From NCBI GenBank assembly GCA_038396605.1, contig CP121690.1:2388500-2452499 (forward strand): a stretch of 64,000 bases of DNA, read 5' to 3'. The translations under genes and the position numbers were made by a program. This document shows positions 37,538-47,514 of this stretch, in pieces. The notes under the pieces were generated by a model. The model did not search any database. It was given only the letters and a program-made list of their open reading frames with translations, and had not been told where the DNA came from. The first letter of the stretch is position 1, and the number at the start of each line of letters is the position of its first letter. The stretch is from Eubacteriales bacterium mix99 (lineage in GTDB: Bacteria; Bacillota; Clostridia; Caldicoprobacterales; DTU083).

Positions 37538-38530
37538 ATGTCTGTATTGCAGCAGATACGCGAAAGAGCATCCAAATTGGGTAAGACAATCGTATTGCCG
37601 GAAGGAGAGGAGCAGCGGGTGATTGAAGCCGCTTCCATCCTTGCCAGGGAGGGCATTGCAAAGGTGATTCTTCTTGGTGATCCGGAAAACATTTTCGGAA
37701 AGGCAAAAGAAGCGGATCTGACCAATGTTACGATTCTGGATTATCTGCATTCGGATAAAATGGAGTCCTATGTAAGAAAATTTACGGAGCTTCGGAAGAA
37801 AAAGGGAATGACCCCTGAAAAGGCTGCCGAAATCATGAAAGATCCGCTTTATTTTGGGGCTATGATGGTTAAAATGGGGGATGCGGACGGTATGACAGCC
37901 GGTTCGGTTCATGCTACCGGAGATGTCCTTCGTCCCGCATTTCAGATTATCAAGACGGCTCCCGGGATATCGGTGGTATCCAGCTGCTTTGTCATGGAAC
38001 TGCCGGATTCCCGATATGGAGATGACGGGGTTCTTGTTTTCGGAGACTGCGGCGTCAATCCGGATCCCACTGCAGAGCAGCTTGCGGATATTGCCGTATC
38101 CACCGCCAGGACGGCAAAAACCATTGTGGGCATGGAGCCGGTTACGGCATTGTTGTCCTTTTCCAGCAAGGGCAGCGCATCCCATGATCGGGTGGACAAG
38201 GTAAGGGAAGCTGTCGGACTGGCCAGGAAATCGGCTCCGGAGTACTTATTTGACGGGGAGCTGCAGGCTGATGCCGCTTTGGTCGAAGACGTGGCAATGA
38301 GCAAGGCTCCCGGCAGCAAGGTGGCAGGCAAAGCCAATGTATTGGTATTCCCGGATCTGGATTCCGGCAATATCGGATACAAGCTGGTGCAGCGTCTGGC
38401 AAATGCGCAGGCGGTCGGACCGATCTGCCAGGGGCTGGCCAGGCCGGTCAATGATTTGTCCCGCGGATGCAATGCCCGCGATATTGTGAACGTCGTTGCC
38501 ATTACCGCCATTCAGGCGGGATTGGAGTAA
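37538..38530 (+). CDS. pta: Phosphate acetyltransferase
   Basis: A 330-residue enzyme interconverting acetyl-CoA and acetyl phosphate. Signatures: [15 protein letters not shown] near the N-terminus, [34 protein letters not shown], then [10 protein letters not shown] and [26 protein letters not shown] in the C-terminal half. It is the short form without regulatory N-terminal domains. ATG 37538 has AAAGGAG 6-7 bases upstream. Followed 18 bp later by ackA; together they yield ATP and acetate during fermentation. No firm promoter identified, although the AT-rich 37440-37510 stretch is the likely place. Confidence 0.96.
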   Translation: MSVLQQIRERASKLGKTIVLPEGEEQRVIEAASILAREGIAKVILLGDPENIFGKAKEADLTNVTILDYLHSDKMESYVRKFTELRKKKGMTPEKAAEIMKDPLYFGAMMVKMGDADGMTAGSVHATGDVLRPAFQIIKTAPGISVVSSCFVMELPDSRYGDDGVLVFGDCGVNPDPTAEQLADIAVSTARTAKTIVGMEPVTALLSFSSKGSASHDRVDKVREAVGLARKSAPEYLFDGELQADAALVEDVAMSKAPGSKVAGKANVLVFPDLDSGNIGYKLVQRLANAQAVGPICQGLARPVNDLSRGCNARDIVNVVAITAIQAGLE

Positions 38531-38548
38531 TAAGGAGTGTTTGATCAA

Positions 38549-39763
38549 ATGAAAATATTGGTAATCAACGCGGGGAGTTCTTCCGTGAAATACCAGCTGA
38601 TTGACATGGAGGAGGAAGGCGTTCTGGCCAAAGGCAATGCGGAGCGCATCGGTCTGGAAGGATCCTGTCTGAAGCATACCCCGGCCGGGAAAGAAACAGT
38701 AAATATAACTGCAGAATTCAAAAATCATGAAGATGCCATCAAGAAGATCATCGAAGCCCTGGTTTCTCCGGAGTATGGGGTCATAAAGGATATGAGCGGG
38801 ATCGATGCAGTAGGGCACCGCATTCTGCACGGCGGCACGAAATTGATTCAGCCTGTTCTGATTAATGATCAGGTTGTGGAGACCATAAGGGAAAACATCG
38901 ATCTGGCTCCCCTGCAGAATCCGGCCAATATCATGGGCATCGAAGCATGTCGCAGGGTGATGCCGGATACGCCCATGGTCGCCATCTTTGATACGGCATT
39001 TCATCAGACCATGCCGCCGAAGGCATTTCTGTACGGCCTTCCCTATGAGCAATATGAAAAATATCAGATCCGGAAATATGGATTCCATGGAACATCCCAC
39101 AAGTATGTGGCACGTCGTACCGCTCAATTCCTGCACAGGCCGCTGGAGTCCCTGAAGATGATCACCTGCCATCTGGGCAACGGCTCCAGTATTGCAGCGA
39201 TCCGCTATGGGAAGTCTGTGGATACCAGCATGGGCTTTACTCCCCTGGCCGGTGTTCCCATGGGGACCCGCTCCGGCAGTATTGATCCGGCCATAATAAA
39301 TTATATGATAAAAAAGGAAAATATGACCGAGGATCAGGTTTACAATCTCCTGCACAGGGAATCCGGTATGCTTGGAATTTCCGGTATCAGCAGTGATTTC
39401 CGTGATTTGGAGGCTGCTGCAAAGAAAGGCGTGGAGCGGGCTCAGCTGGCATTGGATGTTTTCAGCTATCAGGTGAAGAAATATATTGGCGCCTATGCAG
39501 CGGTTCTGGACGGGGTGGACTGTATTGTATTTACAGCCGGTGTTGGTGAGAATACGGTTTGTGTCCGGGAAGCTGCCTGCCAGGGTCTGGATTACATGGG
39601 AGTAAGGATTGACCCGGAAAAGAATCAGAATATAGCAAGCTGGAAAACAAAGGAAGGTATCATTTCCACTGCGGATTCCAGGGTTCAGCTATTGGTCATA
39701 CCGACCAACGAGGAATTGATGATTGCCCGGGAAACGATGGAATTGGTGCATCCCGGATCCTGA
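38549..39763 (+). CDS. ackA: Acetate kinase
   Basis: A 404-residue ASKHA-fold kinase making ATP and acetate from acetyl phosphate. Signatures: [17 protein letters not shown] (N-terminal adenosine/phosphate region), [41 protein letters not shown], and [12 protein letters not shown] 38549 is preferred; TAAGGAG lies about 11 bases upstream, slightly far, and the in-frame GTG 38537 overlaps that site, so it is less likely. Confidence 0.96.
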   Translation: MKILVINAGSSSVKYQLIDMEEEGVLAKGNAERIGLEGSCLKHTPAGKETVNITAEFKNHEDAIKKIIEALVSPEYGVIKDMSGIDAVGHRILHGGTKLIQPVLINDQVVETIRENIDLAPLQNPANIMGIEACRRVMPDTPMVAIFDTAFHQTMPPKAFLYGLPYEQYEKYQIRKYGFHGTSHKYVARRTAQFLHRPLESLKMITCHLGNGSSIAAIRYGKSVDTSMGFTPLAGVPMGTRSGSIDPAIINYMIKKENMTEDQVYNLLHRESGMLGISGISSDFRDLEAAAKKGVERAQLALDVFSYQVKKYIGAYAAVLDGVDCIVFTAGVGENTVCVREAACQGLDYMGVRIDPEKNQNIASWKTKEGIISTADSRVQLLVIPTNEELMIARETMELVHPGS

Positions 39764-39802
39764 TTTTGTTTTCCCTTGGGAATCCGACCTGCTTTTCGCT
39801 AC

Positions 39803-39831
39803 TTGACAAACCGGCAGAGGATTCATATAAT
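39803..39831 (+). promoter_or_regulatory. Consensus sigma-A promoter for yceD-rpmF
   Basis: TTGACA (39803-39808), 17-bp spacer, TATAAT (39826-39831): a full match to the consensus, suited to strong expression of ribosomal protein L32. Confidence 0.9.
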
Positions 39832-39852
39832 TTATAAGTCAAAGGTTGTGAG

Positions 39853-40389
39853 ATGAAGATGAAGCCTCTGAAGATCGACATAACGAATATCCGAAGGGAA
39901 ATTGCTGCAGAACAGAATTTTGACCGGAAGTGGATTCCAGAGGATATGATCTGGCAGGGAGAGCCCTTGCGGTTCCGGGATCCTTTGCACGTGAAGGGCA
40001 GGATTTTCAACGGAGGGGATGTATTGTTGCTGACTGCAGATGTAAAGGGCAATATCATCCTGCAGTGTGGAGCCTGCCTGGAGAGTTATGTGCAGGGTTT
40101 TGACTTTCCCATTGAGGCAAGGCTGAAAAGTGCTCCGAATAAGGAAAACCCGGATTATTTTGTGTATAAAGGAAATGAAGTGGACCTTTCTGAAATCGTC
40201 CTGGAATTTCTTTTATCGGAGCTTCCCATCCGAAGACGATGCCGGAAGGATTGCAAGGGCCTGTGTCCGGTATGCGGGGCCAATCGGAACGATGGGGAAT
40301 GCTCCTGCACCATCACCGGGAAAACGGATCCGGAACTTACGGTTGATGAACGGCTCAAGCCTCTCCGGGATTACTTTTTCAATCAATAA
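39853..40389 (+). CDS. yceD: YceD-family protein (DUF177), partner of rpmF
   Basis: A 178-residue protein of the YceD/DUF177 family, linked to 23S rRNA processing or accumulation and nearly always next to rpmF. Signs: an N-terminal beta-rich part, a CGACLESY motif near residue 75, then the Cys-rich C-terminal CRKDCKGLCPVCGANRNDGEC that may bind zinc. ATG 39853 begins just after GGTTGTGAG; a second in-frame ATG is 6 bases downstream. rpmF follows 12 bp later. Confidence 0.9.
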   Translation: MKMKPLKIDITNIRREIAAEQNFDRKWIPEDMIWQGEPLRFRDPLHVKGRIFNGGDVLLLTADVKGNIILQCGACLESYVQGFDFPIEARLKSAPNKENPDYFVYKGNEVDLSEIVLEFLLSELPIRRRCRKDCKGLCPVCGANRNDGECSCTITGKTDPELTVDERLKPLRDYFFNQ

Positions 40390-40401
40390 GGAGGTGTGGA
40401 A

Positions 40402-40581
40402 ATGGCAGTACCAAAAAAGAAAACGTCCAAGGCAAGACGGGATAAGAGAAGAGCCCATTGGAAGCTCAGCGCACCGGAAATTGTGACCTGCCCCCAATGT
40501 GGGGAACCCAAATTGTCGCATCGCATTTGCAAACATTGTGGTTATTATGATGAGAAACAGGTTATCAAAGAAGCAGAATGA
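40402..40581 (+). CDS. rpmF: Ribosomal protein L32
   Basis: A 59-residue protein of the large subunit. [21 protein letters not shown] at the N-terminus, then a zinc finger CPQC ... CKHC. ATG 40402 follows AAGGAGGTGT. Zinc-binding (C+) form. Confidence 0.97.
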   Translation: MAVPKKKTSKARRDKRRAHWKLSAPEIVTCPQCGEPKLSHRICKHCGYYDEKQVIKEAE

Positions 40582-40585
40582 AAAG

Positions 40586-40613
40586 AAAACTGTCCGAAAA
40601 GGGCAGTTTTTTT
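40586..40613 (+). terminator. Terminator after rpmF
   Basis: AAAACTGTCC (40586-40595), GAAAA loop, GGGCAGTTTT (40601-40610) and further T; one T-G wobble in the stem. It separates yceD-rpmF from the FapR-controlled operon. Confidence 0.87.
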
Positions 40614-40635
40614 CAATAAATGAAGGGATTCAGTA

Positions 40636-40664
40636 TTGCAAAACAAGTGTAAATACTTTATACT
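40636..40664 (+). promoter_or_regulatory. Promoter for fapR-plsX-fab operon
   Basis: TTGCAA (40636-40641), 17-bp spacer, TATACT (40659-40664). Overlapped and followed by FapR-like boxes. Confidence 0.8.
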
Positions 40665-40686
40665 GATCTTAATACTTGATACTAAT
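40651..40686 (+). promoter_or_regulatory. Two tandem FapR-like operator boxes
   Basis: A 17-base unit at 40670-40686 (TAATACTTGATACTAAT) resembles the known FapR box (TTAGTAC...TACTAA type). A second copy 19 bases upstream, 40651-40667, matches it at 14 of 17 positions and covers the -10 element. A further inverted half-site (AAGTATTA) lies at 40697-40704. FapR bound here would block initiation, and malonyl-CoA would release it, giving autoregulation of fatty acid and phospholipid synthesis. The mechanism is inferred from the family. Confidence 0.75.
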
Positions 40687-40725
40687 ACGAGATCCTAAGT
40701 ATTATATTTGTTCGGGGTGAGTTAT

Positions 40726-41304
40726 TTGAGCAAGTATACGCCGCTGAAGAAAGAAAGACAGCAGGGATTGTTTGATACTTTGAAGAAAGATCCTTTTATT
40801 ACAGATGAAGAACTTAGCGAGACATTTCATGTCAGTATTCAGACCATCCGGCTGGATCGACTGGAATTGGGGATACCGGAGCTGAGAGAACGGATTCGCC
40901 ATGTTGCTTCCGAAAATCAGAAAAAGCTTCGGACAATGGATGCTACAGAGGTCATCGGCGACATTGTGGATCTGGATCTGGGGGTCCGGGGGATTTCCAT
41001 TCTGCAGACGACAGAGGAAATGGTATTTGAACGAACGCAGATTGTTCGCGGCCATTATATATTTGCCCAGGCCGAATCCCTCGCCATAGCTGTCATTGAT
41101 GCAAAGGTTGCCCTGACGGGAGTCGCCAATATCAAATACAAAATACCGATTTTTGCAGGTGATAAACTGGTGGCGAAGGCGCAGGTTGTGCGTACCCGGG
41201 GCAATAAATATTTTGTATGGGTCTTTATCAGAGTGGGGCAGGAGGAAGCATTTCGCGGTAAATTTATATTGGTATCCATTGGGGAAGGAAGGAAATCAAA
41301 TTGA
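40726..41304 (+). CDS. fapR: Malonyl-CoA-responsive lipid regulator FapR
   Basis: A 192-residue repressor of lipid genes. An N-terminal helix-turn-helix ([32 protein letters not shown]) is joined by a linker helix to a hot-dog fold effector domain (about 70-190) that binds malonyl-CoA in relatives. The frame starts upstream at 40708, but TTG 40726 has CGGGGTGAG at best spacing and gives the family length. It is first in the operon with plsX, overlapping it by 4 bases, and has its own operator at its promoter. Confidence 0.93.
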   Translation: MSKYTPLKKERQQGLFDTLKKDPFITDEELSETFHVSIQTIRLDRLELGIPELRERIRHVASENQKKLRTMDATEVIGDIVDLDLGVRGISILQTTEEMVFERTQIVRGHYIFAQAESLAIAVIDAKVALTGVANIKYKIPIFAGDKLVAKAQVVRTRGNKYFVWVFIRVGQEEAFRGKFILVSIGEGRKSN

Positions 41305-42308
41305 AAATCATCGTGGATGGCATGGGAGGGGATCATGCTCCCCGGGAGATCGTCCGGGGCAGTGTGAAAGCTGTTCTGGATTATAACATTGACATCACCC
41401 TGATCGGGGACCGAAAATGCCTGGAAGCAGAGCTCCAAAAGCAGAACGCTCCAATGGATCGTTTCCATCTGATTTCAGCTTCCCAGGTCATTACCATGGA
41501 GGACAGTCCGGTTGCAGCCATCCGGAAAAAGTCCGATTCCTCCATAGTGAAAGGATTGGAGCTTGTCCGGGAGAGCCCGGACCGTGTCCTGATTTCCGCC
41601 GGCGCCACAGGAGCATTGTTGGCAGGCGGCATGCTGAAGGTCGGAAGGATCCGGGGAATTGACCGTCCTGCGCTGGCGTCCATCCTGCCAAATCGGAAAG
41701 GTGGGACCCTGCTTCTGGATATGGGCGCCAATACGGAGTGCAAGCCGGAGAATCTGGCACAGTTTGCTGCGATGGGCACGATTTACATGGAAAGAGTCCT
41801 GGGCAGGCCCCATCCCACTGTGGGTCTGTTGAATGTCGGTACAGAAAGGACAAAGGGCAGCGGGCTTTATCGGTCTGCCTATCAACTGTTGGAGAAAAGA
41901 AAGGGAATCCGTTTTCAGGGCAACGTGGAAGCAAGGGAAATACCAGGCGGCGCAGTAGACGTCTTGGTATGCGACGGCTTTACCGGGAATGTGATCCTGA
42001 AATATACGGAAGGTTTGGCTTTCAGCTTTCTTGAAATGATGAGGGAAGAACCGAAACAGGCTCCGGCAAGCGAACCGTCCGGGAATTCCTTCCTGAAGTC
42101 CGGCCTGGCCGGATTCCGGAAGAGAATGGATTACACTGAAGTCGGGGGCGCTCCGCTGCTTGGAATCCGGGGCGGTATTATAAAGGCTCATGGCAGTTCG
42201 AATGCGACAGCTATCAAAAACGCAATTTACCAGGGCATATTATATCTGAAAAATGGTGTATTGGAAAGGATACAGGATGCGGTATCCGATCAGGAGGGGA
42301 AGAGATGA
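41301..42308 (+). CDS. plsX: Phosphate acyltransferase PlsX
   Basis: A 335-residue enzyme converting acyl-ACP to acyl phosphate for phospholipid synthesis by PlsY. Family signs: [17 protein letters not shown] at the start, [10 protein letters not shown]-like [37 protein letters not shown], and [23 protein letters not shown]. Start TTG 41301 has GGAAGGAAGGAAA upstream and overlaps the fapR stop. Overlaps fabH by 4 bases. Confidence 0.96.
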   Translation: MKIIVDGMGGDHAPREIVRGSVKAVLDYNIDITLIGDRKCLEAELQKQNAPMDRFHLISASQVITMEDSPVAAIRKKSDSSIVKGLELVRESPDRVLISAGATGALLAGGMLKVGRIRGIDRPALASILPNRKGGTLLLDMGANTECKPENLAQFAAMGTIYMERVLGRPHPTVGLLNVGTERTKGSGLYRSAYQLLEKRKGIRFQGNVEAREIPGGAVDVLVCDGFTGNVILKYTEGLAFSFLEMMREEPKQAPASEPSGNSFLKSGLAGFRKRMDYTEVGGAPLLGIRGGIIKAHGSSNATAIKNAIYQGILYLKNGVLERIQDAVSDQEGKR

Positions 42309-43303
42309 CAGAAACACTGTTTCCTGCAGGCATAGTTGGAACCGGTTCCTATGTGCCCGACAGGATTATGACAAATCAGGATTTGGAAAAATTAGTGGAT
42401 ACCAGTGATGAATGGATTGTCACCCGCACCGGGATCCGGGAAAGAAGAATTGCAGCGAAGGAGCAGGCGACCTCAGATTTGGGCACCATTGCAGCCAGAC
42501 GGGCTTTGGAGGATGCCGGGATGCAGGCCGGGGATGTGGATCTGATCCTTGTCGCCACGGCGACACCGGATATGAATTTTCCCTCCACGGCCTGCCTGAT
42601 TCAAAATAACCTGAAAGCCGTTCGTGCAGCAGCCTTTGATGTGGAAGCAGCGTGTTCCGGTTTCCTGTATTCCCTTTCCATTGCAGCACAGTTCATTGCA
42701 ACCGGATTCTATCGGAATGTCCTGGTGATCGGTGCGGAATGTCTGAGCCGATTTACCAATTGGAAGGATCGCAATACCTGTGTCCTGTTCGGTGACGGAG
42801 CAGGTGCAGCGGTAGTCCGCCGCGTGGAGCAGGGCTATGGGATACTGTCCGGCACCATGGGTGCGGACGGCAGCGGCGGTGATCTGCTGAAGCTGCAGGC
42901 AGGCGGTTCCAGGCTTCCCGCTTCACAGGAAACGGTAAGGAATCATCTTCACTATGTGCATATGGAAGGCAGCGAGGTGTTCAAATTTGCCGTCCGGATT
43001 ATGGTATCTGCAGCGAGAGAGGCAATGGACCTTGCCGGCATTACCACAGAGGATCTGGACTATCTGATTCCCCATCAGGCCAACATCCGTATTATCAAGG
43101 CGGCTGCAAAACATCTGAAGATCAGTGCGGACAAGGTGTGGATCAATCTGGACCGATATGGAAATATGTCGGCAGCCTCCATACCGGTTGCATTGGATGA
43201 AGCAGCCCGATCCGGAAAAATCCGGAAAGGGAACATCATCTGCATGGTAGGGTTCGGAGGCGGACTGACATGGGCATCCTCCATAATGAAATGGGCAAAA
43301 TAA
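42305..43303 (+). CDS. fabH: 3-oxoacyl-ACP synthase III
   Basis: A 332-residue initiating condensing enzyme joining acetyl- or branched acyl-CoA with malonyl-ACP. Catalytic triad: Cys117 in AACSGFLYSL, His in LIPHQANIRIIKA (about 252) and Asn in DRYGNMSAASIP (about 282). ATG 42305 overlaps the plsX stop as ATGA. Confidence 0.97.
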   Translation: MTETLFPAGIVGTGSYVPDRIMTNQDLEKLVDTSDEWIVTRTGIRERRIAAKEQATSDLGTIAARRALEDAGMQAGDVDLILVATATPDMNFPSTACLIQNNLKAVRAAAFDVEAACSGFLYSLSIAAQFIATGFYRNVLVIGAECLSRFTNWKDRNTCVLFGDGAGAAVVRRVEQGYGILSGTMGADGSGGDLLKLQAGGSRLPASQETVRNHLHYVHMEGSEVFKFAVRIMVSAAREAMDLAGITTEDLDYLIPHQANIRIIKAAAKHLKISADKVWINLDRYGNMSAASIPVALDEAARSGKIRKGNIICMVGFGGGLTWASSIMKWAK

Positions 43304-43324
43304 GAAGTACGGGGAGGCAATTCG

Positions 43325-44263
43325 ATGAAAACGGCGTTTCTTTTTCCGGGTCAGGGAGCTCAGTACATCGGCATGGGCAGGGAATTATACGAACATTCTG
43401 ATATTGTCCGGAACAGATTTGATCAGGCGGATCAGATTCTGAACGAAGATTTTGTGGATCTTATTTTTCATGGCAGTGAAGAGGATATCCGGAAAACAGA
43501 GAATACACAGCCCGGCATTCTCATGGTAAGCACTGCAATATCCGAGCTGCTCAGAAGCAGGGGGATTGTTCCGGCCATGACCGCAGGACTGAGCCTTGGA
43601 GAATACAGTGCTCTTGTTGCAGCCGGAGCCATATCCTATGAGGATGCCCTGCCTCTGGTCCGGAAAAGAGGACAGCTCATGAACGGGGCGGTGCCGTCAG
43701 GCAAGGGTGCCATGGCTGCCGTAATTGCATTGGATGCAGATAAGTTGACGGCGTGCTGCAAGCAAGCTGCTGCATTTGGGACAGTCGGGATAGCCAATTA
43801 CAATTGCCCGGGCCAATTGGTTCTGACCGGCGGGGCTGCTGCAGTCCAAAAGGCGTCGGAGCTTGCGCAGGAAGCCGGTGCAAAGAAGATCGTACCTCTC
43901 CAGGTGAGCGGACCATTCCATTCTCCTCTGCTTGAGCCTGCAGGAAAGGCATTGGCAGTGGAGCTGGATCGGATTGCAATAAGGGATCCGGAGATTCCGG
44001 TCATAACCAATGTGGAAGCGTTGCCTGTTTCATCTGCGGCCGATGTGAAACGGCTGCTGATTCAGCAGGTCAGTCATCCGGTCCGTTGGGAAGACTCCAT
44101 ACGATACATGCTTTCCTGTGGGGTCGATACCTTCCTTGAGTTGGGCCCCGGGAAGACCCTGACCGGATTTATGAAACGAATCGACCGGTCTTCTGCTTCT
44201 TACCATATAGAGGATAAGGCAACACTGGAAAAGGCACTGGCAGGATTGGAGGAGAAAAAATGA
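43325..44263 (+). CDS. fabD: Malonyl-CoA:ACP transacylase
   Basis: A 312-residue enzyme loading malonate onto ACP. Opening FLFPGQGAQYIGMGREL, nucleophile Ser90 in GLSLGEYSAL, His in VSGPFHSPLLEPA and LELGPGKTLTGF near the end. ATG 43325 with GGGGAGGCA upstream. No enoyl reductase gene (fabK or fabI) lies between fabH and fabD, where many Clostridia carry fabK. Confidence 0.97.
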   Translation: MKTAFLFPGQGAQYIGMGRELYEHSDIVRNRFDQADQILNEDFVDLIFHGSEEDIRKTENTQPGILMVSTAISELLRSRGIVPAMTAGLSLGEYSALVAAGAISYEDALPLVRKRGQLMNGAVPSGKGAMAAVIALDADKLTACCKQAAAFGTVGIANYNCPGQLVLTGGAAAVQKASELAQEAGAKKIVPLQVSGPFHSPLLEPAGKALAVELDRIAIRDPEIPVITNVEALPVSSAADVKRLLIQQVSHPVRWEDSIRYMLSCGVDTFLELGPGKTLTGFMKRIDRSSASYHIEDKATLEKALAGLEEKK

Positions 44264-45003
44264 ATCTGACTGGGAAAGTGGCTTTGGTGACGGGTGCTTC
44301 CCGTGGTATTGGAAAGGCCTGCGCCATTCATCTCGCGGATCTGGGAGCAAGGGTTGTTGTGAATTATGCGCACAACCGTGCAAAAGCGGAACAGGTGGTT
44401 ACTCAGATTCAGCAGAAGGGCGGGGAAGCGACTCCTATTCCGGCAGATGTTTCCAATCAGAAAGATGTGGAGGCTATGGTAAAAAAAGCAGTGGAGATTT
44501 ATGGAAGTCTGGATATTCTGGTCAACAATGCAGGAATCAACCGGGATATGCTTTTGCTGCGCATGAAGGAAGAAGACTGGGATTCGGTCATCAATACCAA
44601 CCTGAAGGGTGTGTTTCTGGTAACAAAAGCTGCTGCAAGGTATATGATGAAACAGCGGCAGGGCAGGATCATCAATATCTCTTCGGTGATCGGAATCACC
44701 GGAAACGCCGGACAGGCGAACTATGCTGCATCCAAAGCAGGGGTGATCGGGTTTTCCAAATCCATCGCCAGGGAACTTGCCGCAAGGAATATTCTGGTTA
44801 ATATGATAGCCCCCGGCTTTATCGATACCGATATGACAGAAGAATTAAACGACCAGGCAAAAAAAGGTATTCTGTCGAAGATACCGCTCAAACGTTGTGG
44901 AAAGCCGGAGGATGTTGCGTATCTGGCCGGATTTCTGGCTTCGGAGGAAAGCAGTTATCTAACCGGCCAGGTAATTCATGTTGACGGCGGAATGATTATG
45001 TAA
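44260..45003 (+). CDS. fabG: 3-oxoacyl-ACP reductase
   Basis: A 247-residue NADPH-dependent short-chain reductase. Cofactor motif TGASRGIGKACA (Gly-rich, 12-23), NNAG, and the catalytic Ser-Tyr-Lys set in NISSVIGITGNAGQANYAASKAG. C-terminal GQVIHVDGGMIM. ATG 44260 overlaps the fabD stop. Confidence 0.97.
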   Translation: MNLTGKVALVTGASRGIGKACAIHLADLGARVVVNYAHNRAKAEQVVTQIQQKGGEATPIPADVSNQKDVEAMVKKAVEIYGSLDILVNNAGINRDMLLLRMKEEDWDSVINTNLKGVFLVTKAAARYMMKQRQGRIINISSVIGITGNAGQANYAASKAGVIGFSKSIARELAARNILVNMIAPGFIDTDMTEELNDQAKKGILSKIPLKRCGKPEDVAYLAGFLASEESSYLTGQVIHVDGGMIM

Positions 45004-45067
45004 TATTATGTAAAGGTACTACATATTATTATTGTTTGTACAAATTCTATTGCAGGAGGTGAAAGGG

Positions 45068-45292
45068 ATGTTTGAAAAAATACGGGATATTATTGCGGAA
45101 CAGTTGGGCGTGGAATCGGATGATGTAAAAATGGACTCATCTTTTGTGGATGATTTAGGCGCCGATTCGCTGGATATCGTCGAACTGATCATGGCTTTGG
45201 AAGAGGAATTCAATATGGAAATTCCGGATGAAGAAGCGGAGAAGATTGCAACCGTAGGCGATGTTGTTGATTACATCAAGAAGAATTCCTGA
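45068..45292 (+). CDS. acpP: Acyl carrier protein
   Basis: A 74-residue acidic helix bundle. The phosphopantetheine site is Ser34 in [11 protein letters not shown]. The frame is open from 45032, but ATG 45068 has GCAGGAGGTGAAAG directly upstream. Confidence 0.97.
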   Translation: MFEKIRDIIAEQLGVESDDVKMDSSFVDDLGADSLDIVELIMALEEEFNMEIPDEEAEKIATVGDVVDYIKKNS

Positions 45293-45302
45293 TTGTTTTC
45301 TG

Positions 45303-45335
45303 GATCGGATTCCCGGAAATGGGAATCCGATCTTT
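45303..45335 (+). terminator. Strong hairpin after acpP, likely partial terminator
   Basis: Perfect 12-bp stem GATCGGATTCCC/GGGAATCCGATC (45303-45314, 45321-45332), 6-base loop, followed by only three T. It may attenuate rather than end transcription, allowing fabF to be partly co-expressed. The rest of the 164-bp gap to fabF is AT-rich without a clear promoter. Confidence 0.65.
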
Positions 45336-45456
45336 CAAGAATGATTTGTTTTTATTATAAAGTCGATGCAACACAGCTTGTAAACCTGTAGATTGCAAAG
45401 ACATTTTTTATCATACAAGCACTGGATGCTTTTCCAACCAGGCAGGAGGTTTTTAA

Positions 45457-46695
45457 ATGAGGAAAAGGGTCGTTATAACCGGAATGGGTGCCATCACCCC
45501 CCTTGGGAATGATGTGGATTCTTTCTGGAAGAATCTTTGTGATGGCAAATCCGGGATTGATCGCATCACACGCTTTGATCCGGAGAAATTTGACACTCAG
45601 ATTGCAGCGGAAGTAAAGGATTTTGATCCTCAGGATTATGTGGATAAAAAAGAGGCAAAGCGGATGGACCGCTTTACCCAGTTTGCCATGGCCGCTGCCA
45701 AAATGGCAGTGGAACAGGCGGATCTAGATTGGAGCAGAGAAAATTCACAGCGCTTCGGGGTTCTGCTTGGTACCGGCGTCGGTGGCCTGGAAACGATGGA
45801 GAAGCAGGCTGGGGTCCTGCATACAAAAGGACCCAGGCGGGTCAGTCCTTTTTTTGTACCTATGATGATCGCCAATATGGCTGCCGATCAGATCTCCATA
45901 GCTTATGGCGCCAGGGGAATGAACTCCACTGTGGTAACCGCATGCGCTTCCGGCACCGATGCCATTGGAGAAGCTTACCGGGCCATACGGGAAGGGTATG
46001 TGGATATTATGATCACCGGCGGAGCCGAGGCTGCCGTTACTCCTTTATCCCTGGCTGGCTTTAGTTCCATGAAGGCTCTGTCCCGCAGGAATGATGAGCC
46101 TCAAAAAGCCTGCAGGCCTTTTGACAGGGATCGGGATGGGTTTGTCCTGGGAGAAGGAGCCGGGATTCTTGTTCTGGAAAGTTATGAACATGCCATGAAA
46201 AGGGGAACCCGGATTCTGGCGGAGATGGCGGGATACGGACTGACTGAGGATGCGTATCATATTACCGCACCGGCACCGGAGGGGGAAGGAGGAGCCCGCG
46301 CCATGAAGGAAGCCCTGGACGACGGCAATATGGCACCGGGGGACATCGATTACATCAATGCCCATGGAACATCCACAGAATACAACGACAAGACGGAGAC
46401 TGCCGCTATCAAATCGGTGTTCGGTGACACCACAAAGGTGGCAGTCAGTTCCACAAAATCCATGACCGGGCATTTATTGGGGGCTGCCGGCGGGATTGAA
46501 GCAATTGCCCTGATCAAGACACTGGAGGATCAGTTTATTCCGGCAACGATCAACTACACGACTCCGGATCCGGAATGTGATCTGGATTATGTACCGAATC
46601 ATGGGCGCAGGGCAGCAATAAATGCCGCCATGTCCAATTCCTTTGGTTTTGGCGGACAGAATGCCTGCATTATAATGAAGAAATTTGAGGAATAG
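45457..46695 (+). CDS. fabF: 3-oxoacyl-ACP synthase II
   Basis: A 412-residue elongating condensing enzyme. Cys163 in [12 protein letters not shown] is the nucleophile; the two catalytic His lie in NAHGTST and [18 protein letters not shown] 45457 has GCAGGAGGTT upstream. It continues the fab series; rnc follows 39 bp later. Confidence 0.97.
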   Translation: MRKRVVITGMGAITPLGNDVDSFWKNLCDGKSGIDRITRFDPEKFDTQIAAEVKDFDPQDYVDKKEAKRMDRFTQFAMAAAKMAVEQADLDWSRENSQRFGVLLGTGVGGLETMEKQAGVLHTKGPRRVSPFFVPMMIANMAADQISIAYGARGMNSTVVTACASGTDAIGEAYRAIREGYVDIMITGGAEAAVTPLSLAGFSSMKALSRRNDEPQKACRPFDRDRDGFVLGEGAGILVLESYEHAMKRGTRILAEMAGYGLTEDAYHITAPAPEGEGGARAMKEALDDGNMAPGDIDYINAHGTSTEYNDKTETAAIKSVFGDTTKVAVSSTKSMTGHLLGAAGGIEAIALIKTLEDQFIPATINYTTPDPECDLDYVPNHGRRAAINAAMSNSFGFGGQNACIIMKKFEE

Positions 46696-46734
46696 AGTTC
46701 CGGATAACAAATTCAAGGATGTGAACGGAAAGAA

Positions 46735-47445
46735 ATGAAACAGATCGATGACTTTGGCTGTTTGTATACGGCATTGGGATATGAGTTCCGGGACCCGCAG
46801 CGGATTGTGACGGCGCTGACCCACAGTTCCTTTGCAAATGAGGCAAAGGGTGATGTTCCCTTCAATGAGCGCCTGGAGTTCCTGGGAGATTCCGTACTTG
46901 GTCTGACGGTCAGCGATTATTTGTTCCGGACCTATCCGGATTTTCCGGAGGGAATCCTGACCAAACTCCGTGCGGGAGTCGTATCTGAATTGTCTTTGGC
47001 ACAGGTAGCCAGAAGATTGAAGCTGGGAGATTATCTCCGGTTGGGAAGGGGAGAGGAAAATACCGGCGGAAGAGTGCGGGATTCCATCCTCGCAGATGCT
47101 GTGGAATCCATCATTGGTGCCTTGTATCTGGACAGCAATCTGGAAACGACAAAGGTATTCGTTCTGAGGCAGTTGGTCCCTGCAATCGAAATCCTTATCG
47201 CCGGGAAGGGACACAGGGATTATAAAACGGATCTGCAGGAATTCCTGCAAAGCAAATCCACCCTTGGAATTACCTATCAGATTGTCGATGAAAAAGGTCC
47301 GGATCACAATAAGATGTTTACGGCTCAGGTTTGCCACGGGGATACCTTTATTGGCCGGGGCAGGGGGAAAAGTAAAAAGGAAGCGGAACAGCAGGCCGCC
47401 CGGGATGCCCTGGACAAGTTGAAGGCAGATGGTGAAAGAAGATAA
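46735..47445 (+). CDS. rnc: Ribonuclease III
   Basis: A 236-residue double-strand RNA endonuclease that processes rRNA precursors. The catalytic signature is ERLEFLGDSVLGL with later DAVESIIGALYLD supplying acidic Mg ligands. A C-terminal dsRNA-binding domain (about 165-232, DYKTDLQEFLQ ... SKKEAEQQAARDAL) is complete. ATG 46735 has GAACGGAAAG upstream. Precedes smc, as in Bacillus. Confidence 0.96.
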   Translation: MKQIDDFGCLYTALGYEFRDPQRIVTALTHSSFANEAKGDVPFNERLEFLGDSVLGLTVSDYLFRTYPDFPEGILTKLRAGVVSELSLAQVARRLKLGDYLRLGRGEENTGGRVRDSILADAVESIIGALYLDSNLETTKVFVLRQLVPAIEILIAGKGHRDYKTDLQEFLQSKSTLGITYQIVDEKGPDHNKMFTAQVCHGDTFIGRGRGKSKKEAEQQAARDALDKLKADGERR

Positions 47446-47514
47446 GGATTATCGGTTTGGGATCCGTCAGGCGGGATTTCTTTCATCAGGAACTTCGATT
47501 GAGGTGTTTGGAAA

